Assembly (NCBI RefSeq): GCF_900109465.1
Contig: NZ_FOAZ01000018.1
Coordinates: forward strand, 124,001-188,000
Direction of reading: 5' to 3'
DNA: 64,000 nucleotides
Origin: Streptacidiphilus jiangxiensis
Lineage (GTDB): Bacteria; Actinomycetota; Actinomycetes; Streptomycetales; Streptomycetaceae
How positions within the stretch are numbered: position 1 is the stretch's first letter; each line of letters starts with the position of its first letter. The notes below the pieces were generated by a model that was given only the letters and a program-made list of their open reading frames with translations, did not search any database and was not told the DNA's origin. The translations under genes and the position numbers were made by a program. Shown one piece after another: positions 44,419 through 52,974 of this stretch.

Positions 44419-46072
44419 CGTCAAGCCTCCGTCCAGCCACGAAGTCGGCGTCGGCCAGACCGGCGGCGCGCCGCAGCGCACCGCTCTCGATCAGGCCGAT
44501 CACCGCCTTCACGTCACAGTCGAGTCGGCGGTCGCGGTCCACGAACGGGGAGTGTTCGCGGATCAGCGCGTGCACCGAGCGGATCGCGGGCGACGCCAGG
44601 TCGATCCCGCGCAGGTCGATCGCCTGGGCCAGGGCGAGCAGATGGATCGCGGCCACCTCGCGCACCAGACCGCTCACGGTCCGGGCGTCGCGGGCCGCGA
44701 TCGTGCCCATGCTGACCTTGTCCTGGTTGTGCGCCTCGGTGGAGCGGGAGAAGACCGAGGCCGGGTTGGACTGCTTGAGCGCCTCGGCGGTGATCGCCGA
44801 GGCGGCGATCTGCATCCCCTTGAAGCCGTGGTGCAGCCCGGCCTGGGGGTCGTCCGGGTCCCGGGCGACGATCAGGTTGGGGGACAGCCCGTTGTTGAAC
44901 TTCTCGTCGACCACCAGCGCCAGCTGACGGTCCAGCAGGTCCGCCAGGCCCGCGACGGTGACCTTCAGGGCGTCCATCGCGTGGCCGACGTGGCCCGCGT
45001 AGAAGTTCCCGCCGAGGTGCAGACCGCCCTCCTCGGCGTCGAACAGGGGGTTGTCGCTGGAGGAGTTGATCTCGGTGCCGAGCCAGCGCTCGACCCACTC
45101 CAGCGTGTCGTGGACGATGCCGATGATCTGCGGGGCGCAGCGCACCGAGTACTTCTCCTGGACCGGCTCCCGCAGCTGCACGAACCCGCGCCCGGACAGA
45201 CGCTCCCGGCGCAGCAGGATGTCCTCGAAGGACGTCGCCAGCTTGGAGCCGTCCAGCAGGGTGCGGACGGTCCGCGCGCTCTCCACCTGGCCCGGGTGCG
45301 GCTTGTTGTCGTGCACGAACGCGTGCATCGCCGAGGCGTTGCCGCGCAGGGCCTCCAGCGTCATGGCCGTGGCCAGCTCCGCGACGAACGCCAACTCCTG
45401 GGCGTCCCAAGCCGCCAGCGCGCCGTAGGCGGCAGTGAAGCTGGTGCCGTTGATCAGCGCGATGCCCTCCTTGGGCTCGAGCCGGACCGGCTCCAGACCC
45501 TCCTCCGCGAGAGCGTCCAGGGCCGGCCGCACCGTGCCGCGGTGGCTCACCTCGCCCTCGCCGATCAGCGCCGCCGCGAGGTAGCACAGCGGGACCAGGT
45601 CGCCGCTCGCCCCGAGCGAACCGCGCTCGGGGATCAGCGGGAGCACGTCCCGGCCCAGGTGCGCCAGCAGCGTCTCCACGACCTCGGGACGGATCGCGGA
45701 CGGCCCACGGGACAGGGCGTTGGCGCGGATCAGCATGGTCGCCCGGGCGACCTCGCGGACCGCCGCCGGGCCGGTCCCGTTGAGGTGGTAGAGCACCAGG
45801 TTGCGCTGGAGCTCGGCCGCCTTGTCCGGGGAGATCTGCCGGCTGCAGCTGTCGCCGAAGCCGGTGGTGACCCCGTAGATCGGGATCTCCTGCTCCAGCA
45901 GCGTGTGCTTGAGGGCCACGGAAGCCCGCATCCTGACGCGGGACTCCTCGCTGAGGCGCACCGGGTTGGCTGCGGCGTCTCCGCGCGCGCTCCAGGCGAC
46001 CTCGCGCGAGGACAGCGACCGTCCGTCGAGCGTGATGCCCTGCGGCGGGAGGGAATTGGCTGGGCCCGTCAC
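44402..46072 (-). CDS. MIO-dependent aromatic amino acid ammonia-lyase or 2,3-aminomutase
   Basis: This 556-residue enzyme forms the MIO cofactor from Ala155-Ser156-Gly157 in GSLGASGDLVPL. It has the catalytic Tyr66 in IPIYGVTTGFG and the conserved QEKYSVRCAPQ and DNPLF segments. The selectivity switch reads His96-Leu97 (LYHLNGTG), the pair associated with tyrosine in bacterial tyrosine ammonia-lyases. The product would be p-coumarate or beta-tyrosine; sequence alone does not separate lyase from mutase. GTG 46072 follows GGAAAGG. It is the first gene of the ~29 kb minus-strand operon. Confidence 0.9.
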   Translation of the reverse strand: MTGPANSLPPQGITLDGRSLSSREVAWSARGDAAANPVRLSEESRVRMRASVALKHTLLEQEIPIYGVTTGFGDSCSRQISPDKAAELQRNLVLYHLNGTGPAAVREVARATMLIRANALSRGPSAIRPEVVETLLAHLGRDVLPLIPERGSLGASGDLVPLCYLAAALIGEGEVSHRGTVRPALDALAEEGLEPVRLEPKEGIALINGTSFTAAYGALAAWDAQELAFVAELATAMTLEALRGNASAMHAFVHDNKPHPGQVESARTVRTLLDGSKLATSFEDILLRRERLSGRGFVQLREPVQEKYSVRCAPQIIGIVHDTLEWVERWLGTEINSSSDNPLFDAEEGGLHLGGNFYAGHVGHAMDALKVTVAGLADLLDRQLALVVDEKFNNGLSPNLIVARDPDDPQAGLHHGFKGMQIAASAITAEALKQSNPASVFSRSTEAHNQDKVSMGTIAARDARTVSGLVREVAAIHLLALAQAIDLRGIDLASPAIRSVHALIREHSPFVDRDRRLDCDVKAVIGLIESGALRRAAGLADADFVAGRRLDDVASA

Positions 46073-46237
46073 CTGGTGACCTTTCCGGCGGGGTTGGGGA
46101 CTGTCCCTCAGCCTTCTCCACCGGGACGTCACGTGCTTCGGCCCTACGGCCGGTCTGCAACCCGTCCTTGGGACGGGCACGTCGGACCGGGGGCGACGCA
46201 TACGATCCGACTCGCGCACCCGAAAGGACTGAGGACC
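46073..46237. promoter_or_regulatory. Divergent promoter region with inverted repeat
   Basis: These 165 bases separate the long NRPS operon (minus) from the PCP gene (plus). An inverted repeat CCCGTCC-TTG-GGACGGG lies at 46161-46177. A TACGAT at 46201-46206 could be the -10 box of the plus-strand promoter, but no good -35 is seen. This is the most likely place for cluster-wide control of the assembly-line operon. Confidence 0.5.
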
Positions 46238-46495
46238 ATGACCGCTGCCGTGCAACCGATCGACGAGGCGCTGGAGACCCTGCGCCGGATCTGGGAGGAG
46301 GTCCTGGACGTGCCGGTGACCTCGCCCGAGGAGAACTTCTTCGAACTCGGCGGCGACTCCATGCTCGCGCTCATCGTCGCCAGCCGGGCGGGCAAGGCGG
46401 GCCTGGCGATGCCGCCGTCCGGCGTGCTGCGGCAGCCGACCCTGCGCGGACTGGCCGAGGCGGTCCTGGACCCTGCCCTCTTCGAGAACTGGTAG
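46238..46495 (+). CDS. Stand-alone peptidyl carrier protein
   Basis: The 85-residue carrier has Ser41 in NFFELGGDSMLALI. ATG 46238 follows GAAAGGACTGAGG. It is encoded divergently from the MIO enzyme. In enediyne pathways a free PCP (SgcC2) holds beta-tyrosine while an ACAD-unrelated or related flavin hydroxylase modifies it. Here the flavin hydroxylase at 48707 and the free condensation protein complete an analogous set. That analogy is inference. Confidence 0.88.
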   Translation: MTAAVQPIDEALETLRRIWEEVLDVPVTSPEENFFELGGDSMLALIVASRAGKAGLAMPPSGVLRQPTLRGLAEAVLDPALFENW

Positions 46496-46501
46496 CCGCC
46501 G

Positions 46502-47299
46502 GTGCCGACCGCCTCCGCACGGCTCCACCACGTCCTGGCCGGCCCGGCGGACGCTCCGCTGCTGGTCCTGGGACCGTCCCTGGGTACCTCGACCAAGGTC
46601 TGGGAGCCGCATCTGCAGGCCCTCGGTCTCGGTTTCCGGACCCTCTGCTTCGATCTGCCCGGGCACGGACGGTCCCCGTCCGAGGTCGTACCGCACCCGG
46701 AGCCCGGCCGCACCACCATGGTCGACCTGGCGCGCCTGGTCCTCGATCTGGTGGACCTGCACGGGCACGACCGATTCCACTACGCCGGCATCTCGATCGG
46801 CGGGGCGATCGGCGGCCTGCTGGCCGCGCGCCATCCCGAGCGGGTCGCCTCCCTCGCGATGGTCGCCGGCGCCGCGCGGTTCGGCGACCCGGACCGCTGG
46901 ACGCAGCGGGCCGCCCAGGTGCGTCGTGAGGGCACCGGCTGGCTGCTGGAGGCGGCTCCGGGCCGCTGGTTCGGCGACCCCGACACGGCCACCACGCCGC
47001 GCGGGGCCGCCCTGCTCGGCGATCTGGTCGCCGCGGCGCCCGAGGGCTACGCCGCCTGCTGCGACGCCATCGCGGGGTACGACCTGCGCCCGGAGCTGGG
47101 GCGGATCGCCGCCCCGACGCTCGTCGTCGCCGGCTCGCGGGACACGGCCACGCCGCCGGGCGCCGCCGAGGAGCTTCTCGCCGGCATCCCCGGCGCCGTC
47201 CCCGCCGTCGTCGACGCGGGCCACATCGCCGCGACCGACGAGGCCCCCGCCCTCACGGCCCGGCTGCTCGACCACCTGAGCGCCGCGGCTGCGGTCTGA
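46502..47299 (+). CDS. Alpha/beta hydrolase (enol-lactonase-like)
   Basis: The protein has 265 residues with Ser98 in AGISIGG, the DLPGHGRS loop and a C-terminal His in DAGHIAA. It most resembles 3-oxoadipate enol-lactonase type hydrolases. GTG 46502 lies 6 bases after the PCP stop, so the two are one transcription unit. It may hydrolyse or proofread the PCP-bound thioester. It ends 7 bases from the convergent thioesterase gene. Confidence 0.83.
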   Translation: MPTASARLHHVLAGPADAPLLVLGPSLGTSTKVWEPHLQALGLGFRTLCFDLPGHGRSPSEVVPHPEPGRTTMVDLARLVLDLVDLHGHDRFHYAGISIGGAIGGLLAARHPERVASLAMVAGAARFGDPDRWTQRAAQVRREGTGWLLEAAPGRWFGDPDTATTPRGAALLGDLVAAAPEGYAACCDAIAGYDLRPELGRIAAPTLVVAGSRDTATPPGAAEELLAGIPGAVPAVVDAGHIAATDEAPALTARLLDHLSAAAAV

Positions 47300-47306
47300 C
47301 GCTCCG

Positions 47307-48074
47307 TCACTGCCGTTCGGCGGCCTCGGCCCGCACGGTCCGGCTCGCCACGGCGGCCGTGATGTACCGGGCGAGGTCGTCGCGGTGGGACCGCAGGTAG
47401 AAGTGGTCCCCCTGGTAGCGGTGCACCCCGAGGAACTCCTCGGTGTGCTCGGCCCACTCGGCCAGACCGGCGGCGTCGACGACCACGTCGTCGACGCCGC
47501 CGAAGGCGGTCAGCGGGACCGGCAGCCGCACGAACGGCTCCCGCGGGCGCCAGGAGTCGACGAGACGGAAGTCGTTGCGGAAGAGCGGCCCGAAGAACCG
47601 CCACAGACCCTCGTCCTCCAACAGCCGCTCCGCGTTGCCCCCGATCCTGCGCAGCAGCTCCTTGAGCTCCGGGTCCGGGAGCAGGTCCCGGCGGACGGCG
47701 GGCCCCTGCGGGGCCCGCGGCGCGCCGAAGGCGGACACCCCGAGCCAGCACGGCAGCGCCTCGCCCCGGTCCAGCAGGACCCGGGTCAGCTCGTAGGCGA
47801 GCAGGGCGCCCATGCTGTGGCCGTAGAAGGCGAACGGCCGGTCGCTCAGCGGAGCCACGGCGCCCCGGAACAGCTCCACCAGCTCCGCGCAGTCCGACAC
47901 CGGCGGCTTCGCGGCCGACTCGGCGCGGCCGGGCGCCGCGAGCAGGCAGAGCTCCCAGTCCGGCGGGAAGGCGGCGGCCCACCCCCGGTAGAGCAGGTGG
48001 GAGCCGCCGGCGTGATGGAACAGGAAGAGGCGGACGGCCGGGTCCGGGACCGGCCGCGGACGGACCACCAGCAC
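47307..48074 (-). CDS. Type II thioesterase
   Basis: This 255-residue GrsT/TEII-family hydrolase has FHHAGGS (oxyanion), Ser87 in YGHSMGA, and the terminal His in QGDHFYL. Such enzymes remove stalled or misprimed groups from carrier domains of NRPS and PKS. It starts at GTG one base after the FMN reductase gene and ends the type II PKS operon. Confidence 0.92.
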   Translation of the reverse strand: MLVVRPRPVPDPAVRLFLFHHAGGSHLLYRGWAAAFPPDWELCLLAAPGRAESAAKPPVSDCAELVELFRGAVAPLSDRPFAFYGHSMGALLAYELTRVLLDRGEALPCWLGVSAFGAPRAPQGPAVRRDLLPDPELKELLRRIGGNAERLLEDEGLWRFFGPLFRNDFRLVDSWRPREPFVRLPVPLTAFGGVDDVVVDAAGLAEWAEHTEEFLGVHRYQGDHFYLRSHRDDLARYITAAVASRTVRAEAAERQ

Positions 48075-48075
48075 G

Positions 48076-48681
48076 TCAGCCCGCCAACCGGAAGACCGGC
48101 TCGGCCGCCCGCGAGCGCAGCCGGGCGAACTCCACCACCTGCCCCGCCATCAGGGCCAACTGGGCCCGCAGGTGCGGGTCCGTGCAGTGGCCGTCCTGGT
48201 CGAACCCGGCGACGGCGGTGTTGACCGCCACGCCGAGCGGGGTGGGCCAGCCGCGCAGGGCGTGCACCACGTCGCGCAGCGCCGCGAGCGTGGACGACGC
48301 GCCCTGCCGGCCCTGGGCGACGCTCACGCAGCCGACGGCCCGGTCGGTGAGGTAGGGCCGCGCGTCGTCGCGCAGTTCCTCGAGATGGTCCAGCGCGTTC
48401 TTCACCAGCCCGGAGACGCTGCCGTGGTAGGCGGGGCCGGCCAGCACGATCCCGTCCGCCGAGGCGACCTCGGCGACCAGGCGCCTGGCCTTCGGCGAGC
48501 GCCGTGCCTCGCGGGGATCGTAGAGCGGCAGGACCAGCTGGTCCCCGGAGACCACGGTGACCTGCGCGCCGAGCCGGCCCGCCTCGGCCAGCACCGCGCG
48601 AAGCGCCCGCTCCGCCGTCCCGTCCGGGCGGGCGGACCCGCCGATCCCGACCAGCTTCACGGTCTGCTGCATCTGTCTCAC
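48076..48681 (-). CDS. NAD(P)H-dependent FMN reductase
   Basis: The protein has 201 residues with the flavodoxin-like fold: GIGGSARPDGTAERAL (phosphate binding), YDPREARRSP and LAGPAYHGSVSGLVKNALDHLE (flavin binding). It lies 25 bases downstream of the flavin hydroxylase gene and should supply reduced FMN to it as a two-component system. GTG 48681 with AGGA 5 bases upstream is used; ATG 48672 is possible. Confidence 0.9.
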   Translation of the reverse strand: MRQMQQTVKLVGIGGSARPDGTAERALRAVLAEAGRLGAQVTVVSGDQLVLPLYDPREARRSPKARRLVAEVASADGIVLAGPAYHGSVSGLVKNALDHLEELRDDARPYLTDRAVGCVSVAQGRQGASSTLAALRDVVHALRGWPTPLGVAVNTAVAGFDQDGHCTDPHLRAQLALMAGQVVEFARLRSRAAEPVFRLAG

Positions 48682-48706
48682 TCGATTCCTGACCGGCGGG
48701 GCCGGC

Positions 48707-49864
48707 CTACTCCGGCAGGCCCAGGGCGAACGGGTTCTGCGGCTTGCCGCCCAGCAGGACGGCCCCCGCCGACTGCAGGATCTGGTCCTGGACGGTGGCG
48801 TGCTGGCACATCGTGGTGACGTCGCGCAGCCAGCGGTCCAGCGGCGACGGACGGTAGACGGCCGTCGTCGTCATCAGGTCGAACAGCGAGGACAGCAGGG
48901 AGCGCACCGTGCGGAAGGCGTTGACCCGGGCCAGCGCCACGGCGACCTGGGCGTCGGCCGTCAGCTCCGCACCCCCCTGCAGCAGCTCCCACTGGTCGCG
49001 CAGGCTGCCGTAGACCGCCTGCCGGGCCACGGTCAGGTCCATCTCGGCCTGAGCGAGGGCCATCTGCACGCGGTAGCTCTCCGACCACGGCGTCTGGGTG
49101 AGCCGGTCCACCCGGGACGCGGCCAGTTCGCGCACGTGGTCCAGGGCGGCCCGACCCACCCCGAGCGCCACGCCCGGCATGGTGCGCAGGATCGCGTCCG
49201 GAGTGGTCCAGGGGCCGGGGTTGGCCGGATTGGCGAAGCTGAAGGTGTGCTCCTCCGGCACGAACAGGCCGGCGGTGCGGTAGTCGCAGCTGCCACTCCC
49301 GGCGAGACCGGAGGTGAACCAGTTGTCCACGATCTCGAAGTCCGCGGGCCGGGCCAGGATCATGCGCCAGTGGGCACGCCCGCCACGGGGGTTGGGATTG
49401 GCCTCCGGCTTGCCGTCCTGGAAGACCAGGCAGCCGGCCACCACCCAGTCGCAGTGGGTGATGCCGCTGCCGAACTGCCACTCGCCGGTGACGTTGAAGC
49501 CGCCCGGCACCCGCTCGGCCCGGCCGCGCGGCGGGATGGCGCCGGCGGTGATCACGTCCAGATCCGGGAAGAGCTCCCGGCCCACCGACTCGTCCAGGCA
49601 GCGGGCGTACAGGCCGGTGTCCATGCCCACCATGGCGCACCAGGCCGCGGAGGCGTCGCCGGTGGCCAGCGCCTCGATCACCTCGGTCTGCTGCATCGGC
49701 GTCATGGCCGGGCCGCCCCAGGCCTCGGGAAAGCCCATCCGGAACACGCCGGTGGCCCGCAGCGCCTCGACGACGTCGGCGGGGAGCCGTCGGGACTCCT
49801 CGATCTCGTCGGACCGCTTGGCCAGTTCCGGGGCCAGGGCCCGGGCCCGGTCGAGGATCTCCAT
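48707..49864 (-). CDS. ACAD-fold flavin-dependent monooxygenase
   Basis: The 385-residue protein belongs to the group D (acyl-CoA-dehydrogenase-fold) monooxygenases such as HpaH/HsaA. Visible features are GFPEAWGGPAMTP, WQFGSGITHCDW and the helical C-terminal bundle. It lacks the GTSEI end typical of true dehydrogenases. Its flavin reductase is encoded next. Relatives hydroxylate phenols or N-oxygenate amines, often on carrier proteins. ATG 49864 was chosen; ATG 49882 adds six residues. A phenolic group from the MIO/PaaK pathway or a pABA-type amine is a plausible substrate (inference). Confidence 0.87.
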   Translation of the reverse strand: MEILDRARALAPELAKRSDEIEESRRLPADVVEALRATGVFRMGFPEAWGGPAMTPMQQTEVIEALATGDASAAWCAMVGMDTGLYARCLDESVGRELFPDLDVITAGAIPPRGRAERVPGGFNVTGEWQFGSGITHCDWVVAGCLVFQDGKPEANPNPRGGRAHWRMILARPADFEIVDNWFTSGLAGSGSCDYRTAGLFVPEEHTFSFANPANPGPWTTPDAILRTMPGVALGVGRAALDHVRELAASRVDRLTQTPWSESYRVQMALAQAEMDLTVARQAVYGSLRDQWELLQGGAELTADAQVAVALARVNAFRTVRSLLSSLFDLMTTTAVYRPSPLDRWLRDVTTMCQHATVQDQILQSAGAVLLGGKPQNPFALGLPE

Positions 49865-49890
49865 GGCTGCTCGCTCTCTCATTCGCACCG

Positions 49891-50649
49891 TCAGATCACC
49901 AGACCGCCGTCGATGCCGATGACCTGGCCGTTGATGTAACCCGCCCGGTCCGAGGCCAGGAACGCCACCAGGTCCGCGACCTCCTCCGCGGCGCCGAAAC
50001 GGCGCAGCGGGATCTGGCCCAGGTACTTCTCCCGGGTCCGCTCCCCCACCCCGGCCGTCATGTCGGTGGTGACGAAGCCCGGCGCCACGACGTTGGCCCG
50101 GACGCCGAACCGGCCGTACTCCTTGGCCACCGAGCGGGTGAAGCCGATGATGCCCGCCTTGGAGGCCGCGTAGTTCGTCTGGGAGGCGCTGCCGTACACG
50201 CCGGCGACGGAGGACAGCGCCACCAGGCAGCCGGTCCGCCGCTTGATGAACGACTGCAGCACGGCCCGGCTGATGTGGAAGGTCCCGTCCAGGTTGGTGG
50301 CCATGACGTCGCGCCACATGGCGTCGTCCATCTGGACCAGCGGCTTGTCGCGGGTGATACCCGCGGCCGTGACCGCCACGTCGACCGGGCCGAGCTCCTG
50401 CTCGGCGGCGGTGACGAAGTCCTGGCACGCGGCCGGGTCGGAGACGTCGACCTTTCGGGCGAGGACCCGGGCGCCGGCCCGGGTCGCCTCCTCCGCGGCC
50501 TCGGCGGCGGCCTCGGCACGGGAGTGGTAGCAGAACGCGATGTCGTGCCCGTCCTGGGCCAGGCGGACCACCACCGCCCGGCCGATGCCCCGGGAGCCAC
50601 CGCTGACCAGGGCGACCCGGCGGGGCTCGGAGGTGTGCGCCCCGGTCAC
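49891..50649 (-). CDS. fabG: 3-oxoacyl-ACP reductase, SDR family
   Basis: The protein has 252 residues with the NADPH site SGGSRGIG, catalytic Ser in LSSVAGVYG, the Tyr/Lys pair in NYAASKAG and the C-terminal GQVIGIDGG. It reduces the beta-keto group made by the ketosynthase encoded upstream. It starts at GTG overlapping the ACP stop (GTGA). No dehydratase is encoded in this operon, so the hydroxyl may be kept unless the hotdog protein at 58059 or another enzyme acts. Confidence 0.92.
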   Translation of the reverse strand: MTGAHTSEPRRVALVSGGSRGIGRAVVVRLAQDGHDIAFCYHSRAEAAAEAAEEATRAGARVLARKVDVSDPAACQDFVTAAEQELGPVDVAVTAAGITRDKPLVQMDDAMWRDVMATNLDGTFHISRAVLQSFIKRRTGCLVALSSVAGVYGSASQTNYAASKAGIIGFTRSVAKEYGRFGVRANVVAPGFVTTDMTAGVGERTREKYLGQIPLRRFGAAEEVADLVAFLASDRAGYINGQVIGIDGGLVI

Positions 50650-50903
50650 GCCGCGGACCGTTCCTCGATCTTGGCCGCGACCAGGTCGTGCAGCTGGACC
50701 AGCGTCCGCGCCTGCGCGAAGTCGGTGTCGCGGATGGTGATGGCGTAGCGGGACTCCAGGTTGGAGGCGATCTCCAGCGACATCAGGGAGTCCATCTCCA
50801 GCTCCTCGGTGAAGTGGGACTCGTCACCGATCTCGGCGAGCGGGAGCTCCAACGTCTGCGCCAGCATCGCGCGCAGGTCCTCGATGTCCAGGTTCTCAGC
50901 CAT
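50646..50903 (-). CDS. Acyl carrier protein of the type II PKS
   Basis: The 85-residue ACP has Ser39 in ELEMDSLMSLEI. It is encoded between the Cys-less ketosynthase partner and the ketoreductase and is translationally coupled to the latter. It should carry the growing chain for the KS pair, while a second ACP fused to the AMP ligase loads the starter. Confidence 0.92.
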   Translation of the reverse strand: MAENLDIEDLRAMLAQTLELPLAEIGDESHFTEELEMDSLMSLEIASNLESRYAITIRDTDFAQARTLVQLHDLVAAKIEERSAA

Positions 50904-50941
50904 GGTGGTGCCTCTCTGTGGGGTGGGTGGGGTGTGCGGGA

Positions 50942-51844
50942 TCAGTGGCCGCAGGCCGTGAGGACCAGCGCGGCGGCCGCGTCGTCCTCGGGGGCGCCGC
51001 CGGTGGTCGCCAGGACGGGGCCTCGCCCGCCGCCGGACAGGTGCGCGGCTGCCGCTGCCACCTGCAGCACGCCGAGCGCGCCGGAGCAGGGGCCGAGCCG
51101 CGCCTCGAGGTCGGCCCCGGTGAGCCGCAGGCCGATCGCCTCGGCACCGCCGGTCGCGGCCGCCACGGCGCCCGCGAGGTCCGCGGTCCGGGCGTACCGG
51201 CCGATCGTCGCGCGGCCGTCCGCCGCGCGGGCGGCCGCGGTCCGGGCGGGCTCCAGCACCAGGGCGGCGGCCACGTCCGTGCTCGGCCGGCCCAGCATCC
51301 GGGTGACGGCCTCGTTGGCCGGCTCCACACCGACCACGACCGCCGCGCCGGCGCGTCCGGCCGCGATCAGGTTCCGCGCCCAGTACAGCGCGTCCAGGCC
51401 GCTGGTGGCGCCGTTGCACACGGTCAGGTTGGGGCCGCGCAGGCCGTAGCGGATGGCCACCCAGCCGGCGACCACGTTGCTGGAGGTGCCGGGCAGGCCC
51501 AGCGGGCTGAGGCCGACGACGGTCTGCTCGGCGATCGTGTCGACGGCCTGGCACAGACCTTCCAGCGTCCCCAGGTTGGAGCTGACCACCACGGCGGTGG
51601 TGTCGCGGTCGCCGGTGTAGCCGTCCGCGTCGACCAGGCCGGCGTCGCGCAGCGCGGTGTGGGCGCAGTGCAGGGCCAGTCGCGAGGCGCGGTCCTTGTT
51701 GCGCATCTCGCGTCCGGTCAGGCCCGTCGCGGGATCGAAGCCGTCCGTGCCGGACGGCGCGCCGAGCAGGTCGGCGGCCCCGCCCAGTCCCGGGACGGCG
51801 AGCCCCACGCCGGTGATGACGATGTCGTCGGATGTCGCGGTCAT
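50942..51844 (-). CDS. Ketosynthase-like protein lacking the active-site Cys (chain-length-factor type)
   Basis: The 300-residue thiolase-fold protein is related to ketosynthases, but the catalytic Cys position is Ala146 (CNGATSGLDAL aligned to NACSASLYAL of its neighbour). It is also about 80 residues shorter than the KS. This pattern fits a KS-beta/CLF partner that forms a heterodimer with the catalytic KS encoded upstream. The genes overlap by ATGA. The short C-terminus, with no obvious second His motif, is unusual even for a CLF. Confidence 0.85.
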   Translation of the reverse strand: MTATSDDIVITGVGLAVPGLGGAADLLGAPSGTDGFDPATGLTGREMRNKDRASRLALHCAHTALRDAGLVDADGYTGDRDTTAVVVSSNLGTLEGLCQAVDTIAEQTVVGLSPLGLPGTSSNVVAGWVAIRYGLRGPNLTVCNGATSGLDALYWARNLIAAGRAGAAVVVGVEPANEAVTRMLGRPSTDVAAALVLEPARTAAARAADGRATIGRYARTADLAGAVAAATGGAEAIGLRLTGADLEARLGPCSGALGVLQVAAAAAHLSGGGRGPVLATTGGAPEDDAAAALVLTACGH

Positions 51845-52974
51845 CGGGTCGCCTCCAGGATCGCCACGGCGTTGATGCCGCCGAAGCCGAACGCGTCGAT
51901 CTGCGCGGTCCTCGGCTCGGCCGCGACCGTCTCGTGCCGCACCAGGCGCAGACCGGCCGCCTGCTTGATCGGATCGGTCAGCCCCAGCACCGGTGGCACG
52001 CGCCGCTGTTCGAACGCGATGACGGCCATGACCAGACTCAGCAGGCCCGAACCGCCGAGCGTGTGCCCGGTCATGGACTTGATCGCGGTCATCAGCGGAC
52101 CGGCTCCGGCGTCGGCGAAGACCTCCGCCAGCACGCCCGCCTCGGTCTCGTCGTTGCGCGGGGTCCCGCTGCCGTGCAGCATGACCAGGTCGATGTCCTC
52201 GGCCCGGACCCCGGCGCGCCGGTGGGCGTCGCGGACCGCGCGGGTGATGCCGTCGTGGTCGGGTGCGGTGGCATGGTGGGCGTCGCAGTTCATCCCCACC
52301 CCGCGCAGCCGGGCCCGGGCCCGCCCCGCCGTGCCGGCGCGCTGCAGGACGACGGCGACCGCTCCCTCGCCCATCAGCATGCCCAGATGCGACTCGTCGA
52401 AGGGCCGCAGCGCCCGCGGGGTCTCCGCCTGCACCTTGTCGAGGGTTCCGAAGGCGCTCTCGGTCATCGAGTCGGCGCCGGCCACCACGACGGTGTCGGC
52501 CATGTCCGTCTCGATCAGGTCCGCGGCCATGCCCAGCGCGTAGAGGCTCGCCGAGCAGGCGTTGGCGAAGGTGTAGGTGTTCCGCGCACCGAAGGCCCGC
52601 CGCAGCGGGGTGCCGAAGTGCAGGTCGGCCGGCCCGATCCCGGCGCCGTCGCGCCACCAGAGTTCGGCGCTGCGCTGCTCCCGCATGGTCGTGCCGACCA
52701 GCACCGGCACGTCGGTCAGGTCGTCGCCGAGCCCGGCGTCGGCCAGGGCGTCGGCCACCACGGAGGTCAACCAGCGGGAGGCCCGCAGCGGTTCGTCCCG
52801 GCCGGGCTCGGCCCGGTCGTCGATCTCGTAGGCGTACTGCGCGCGGTACTTGGCGGCGTCGAAGGCACGCAGCGGGGTTCTGGTCTCCTGTCCCGCGCAG
52901 AGCGACTCGAAGACCGCCTCGGGGGTGGCGCCCAGGTTGGCCACCGCGCCCATCCCGGTGATGTCCCAGCTCAT
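51841..52974 (-). CDS. Ketosynthase, FabF/KS-alpha type
   Basis: The 377-residue condensing enzyme has a complete triad: Cys140 in FANACSASLYAL, His267 in LHGSGTPRND and His304 in KSMTGHTLGGSG. With the Cys-less partner, ACP and FabG it forms a small type II PKS. ATG 52974 overlaps the stop of the ACP-ligase gene (ATGA). Highly reducing type II systems with KS/CLF pairs are known in actinomycetes (for example ishigamide). This one lacks an obvious dehydratase. Confidence 0.92.
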   Translation of the reverse strand: MSWDITGMGAVANLGATPEAVFESLCAGQETRTPLRAFDAAKYRAQYAYEIDDRAEPGRDEPLRASRWLTSVVADALADAGLGDDLTDVPVLVGTTMREQRSAELWWRDGAGIGPADLHFGTPLRRAFGARNTYTFANACSASLYALGMAADLIETDMADTVVVAGADSMTESAFGTLDKVQAETPRALRPFDESHLGMLMGEGAVAVVLQRAGTAGRARARLRGVGMNCDAHHATAPDHDGITRAVRDAHRRAGVRAEDIDLVMLHGSGTPRNDETEAGVLAEVFADAGAGPLMTAIKSMTGHTLGGSGLLSLVMAVIAFEQRRVPPVLGLTDPIKQAAGLRLVRHETVAAEPRTAQIDAFGFGGINAVAILEATR

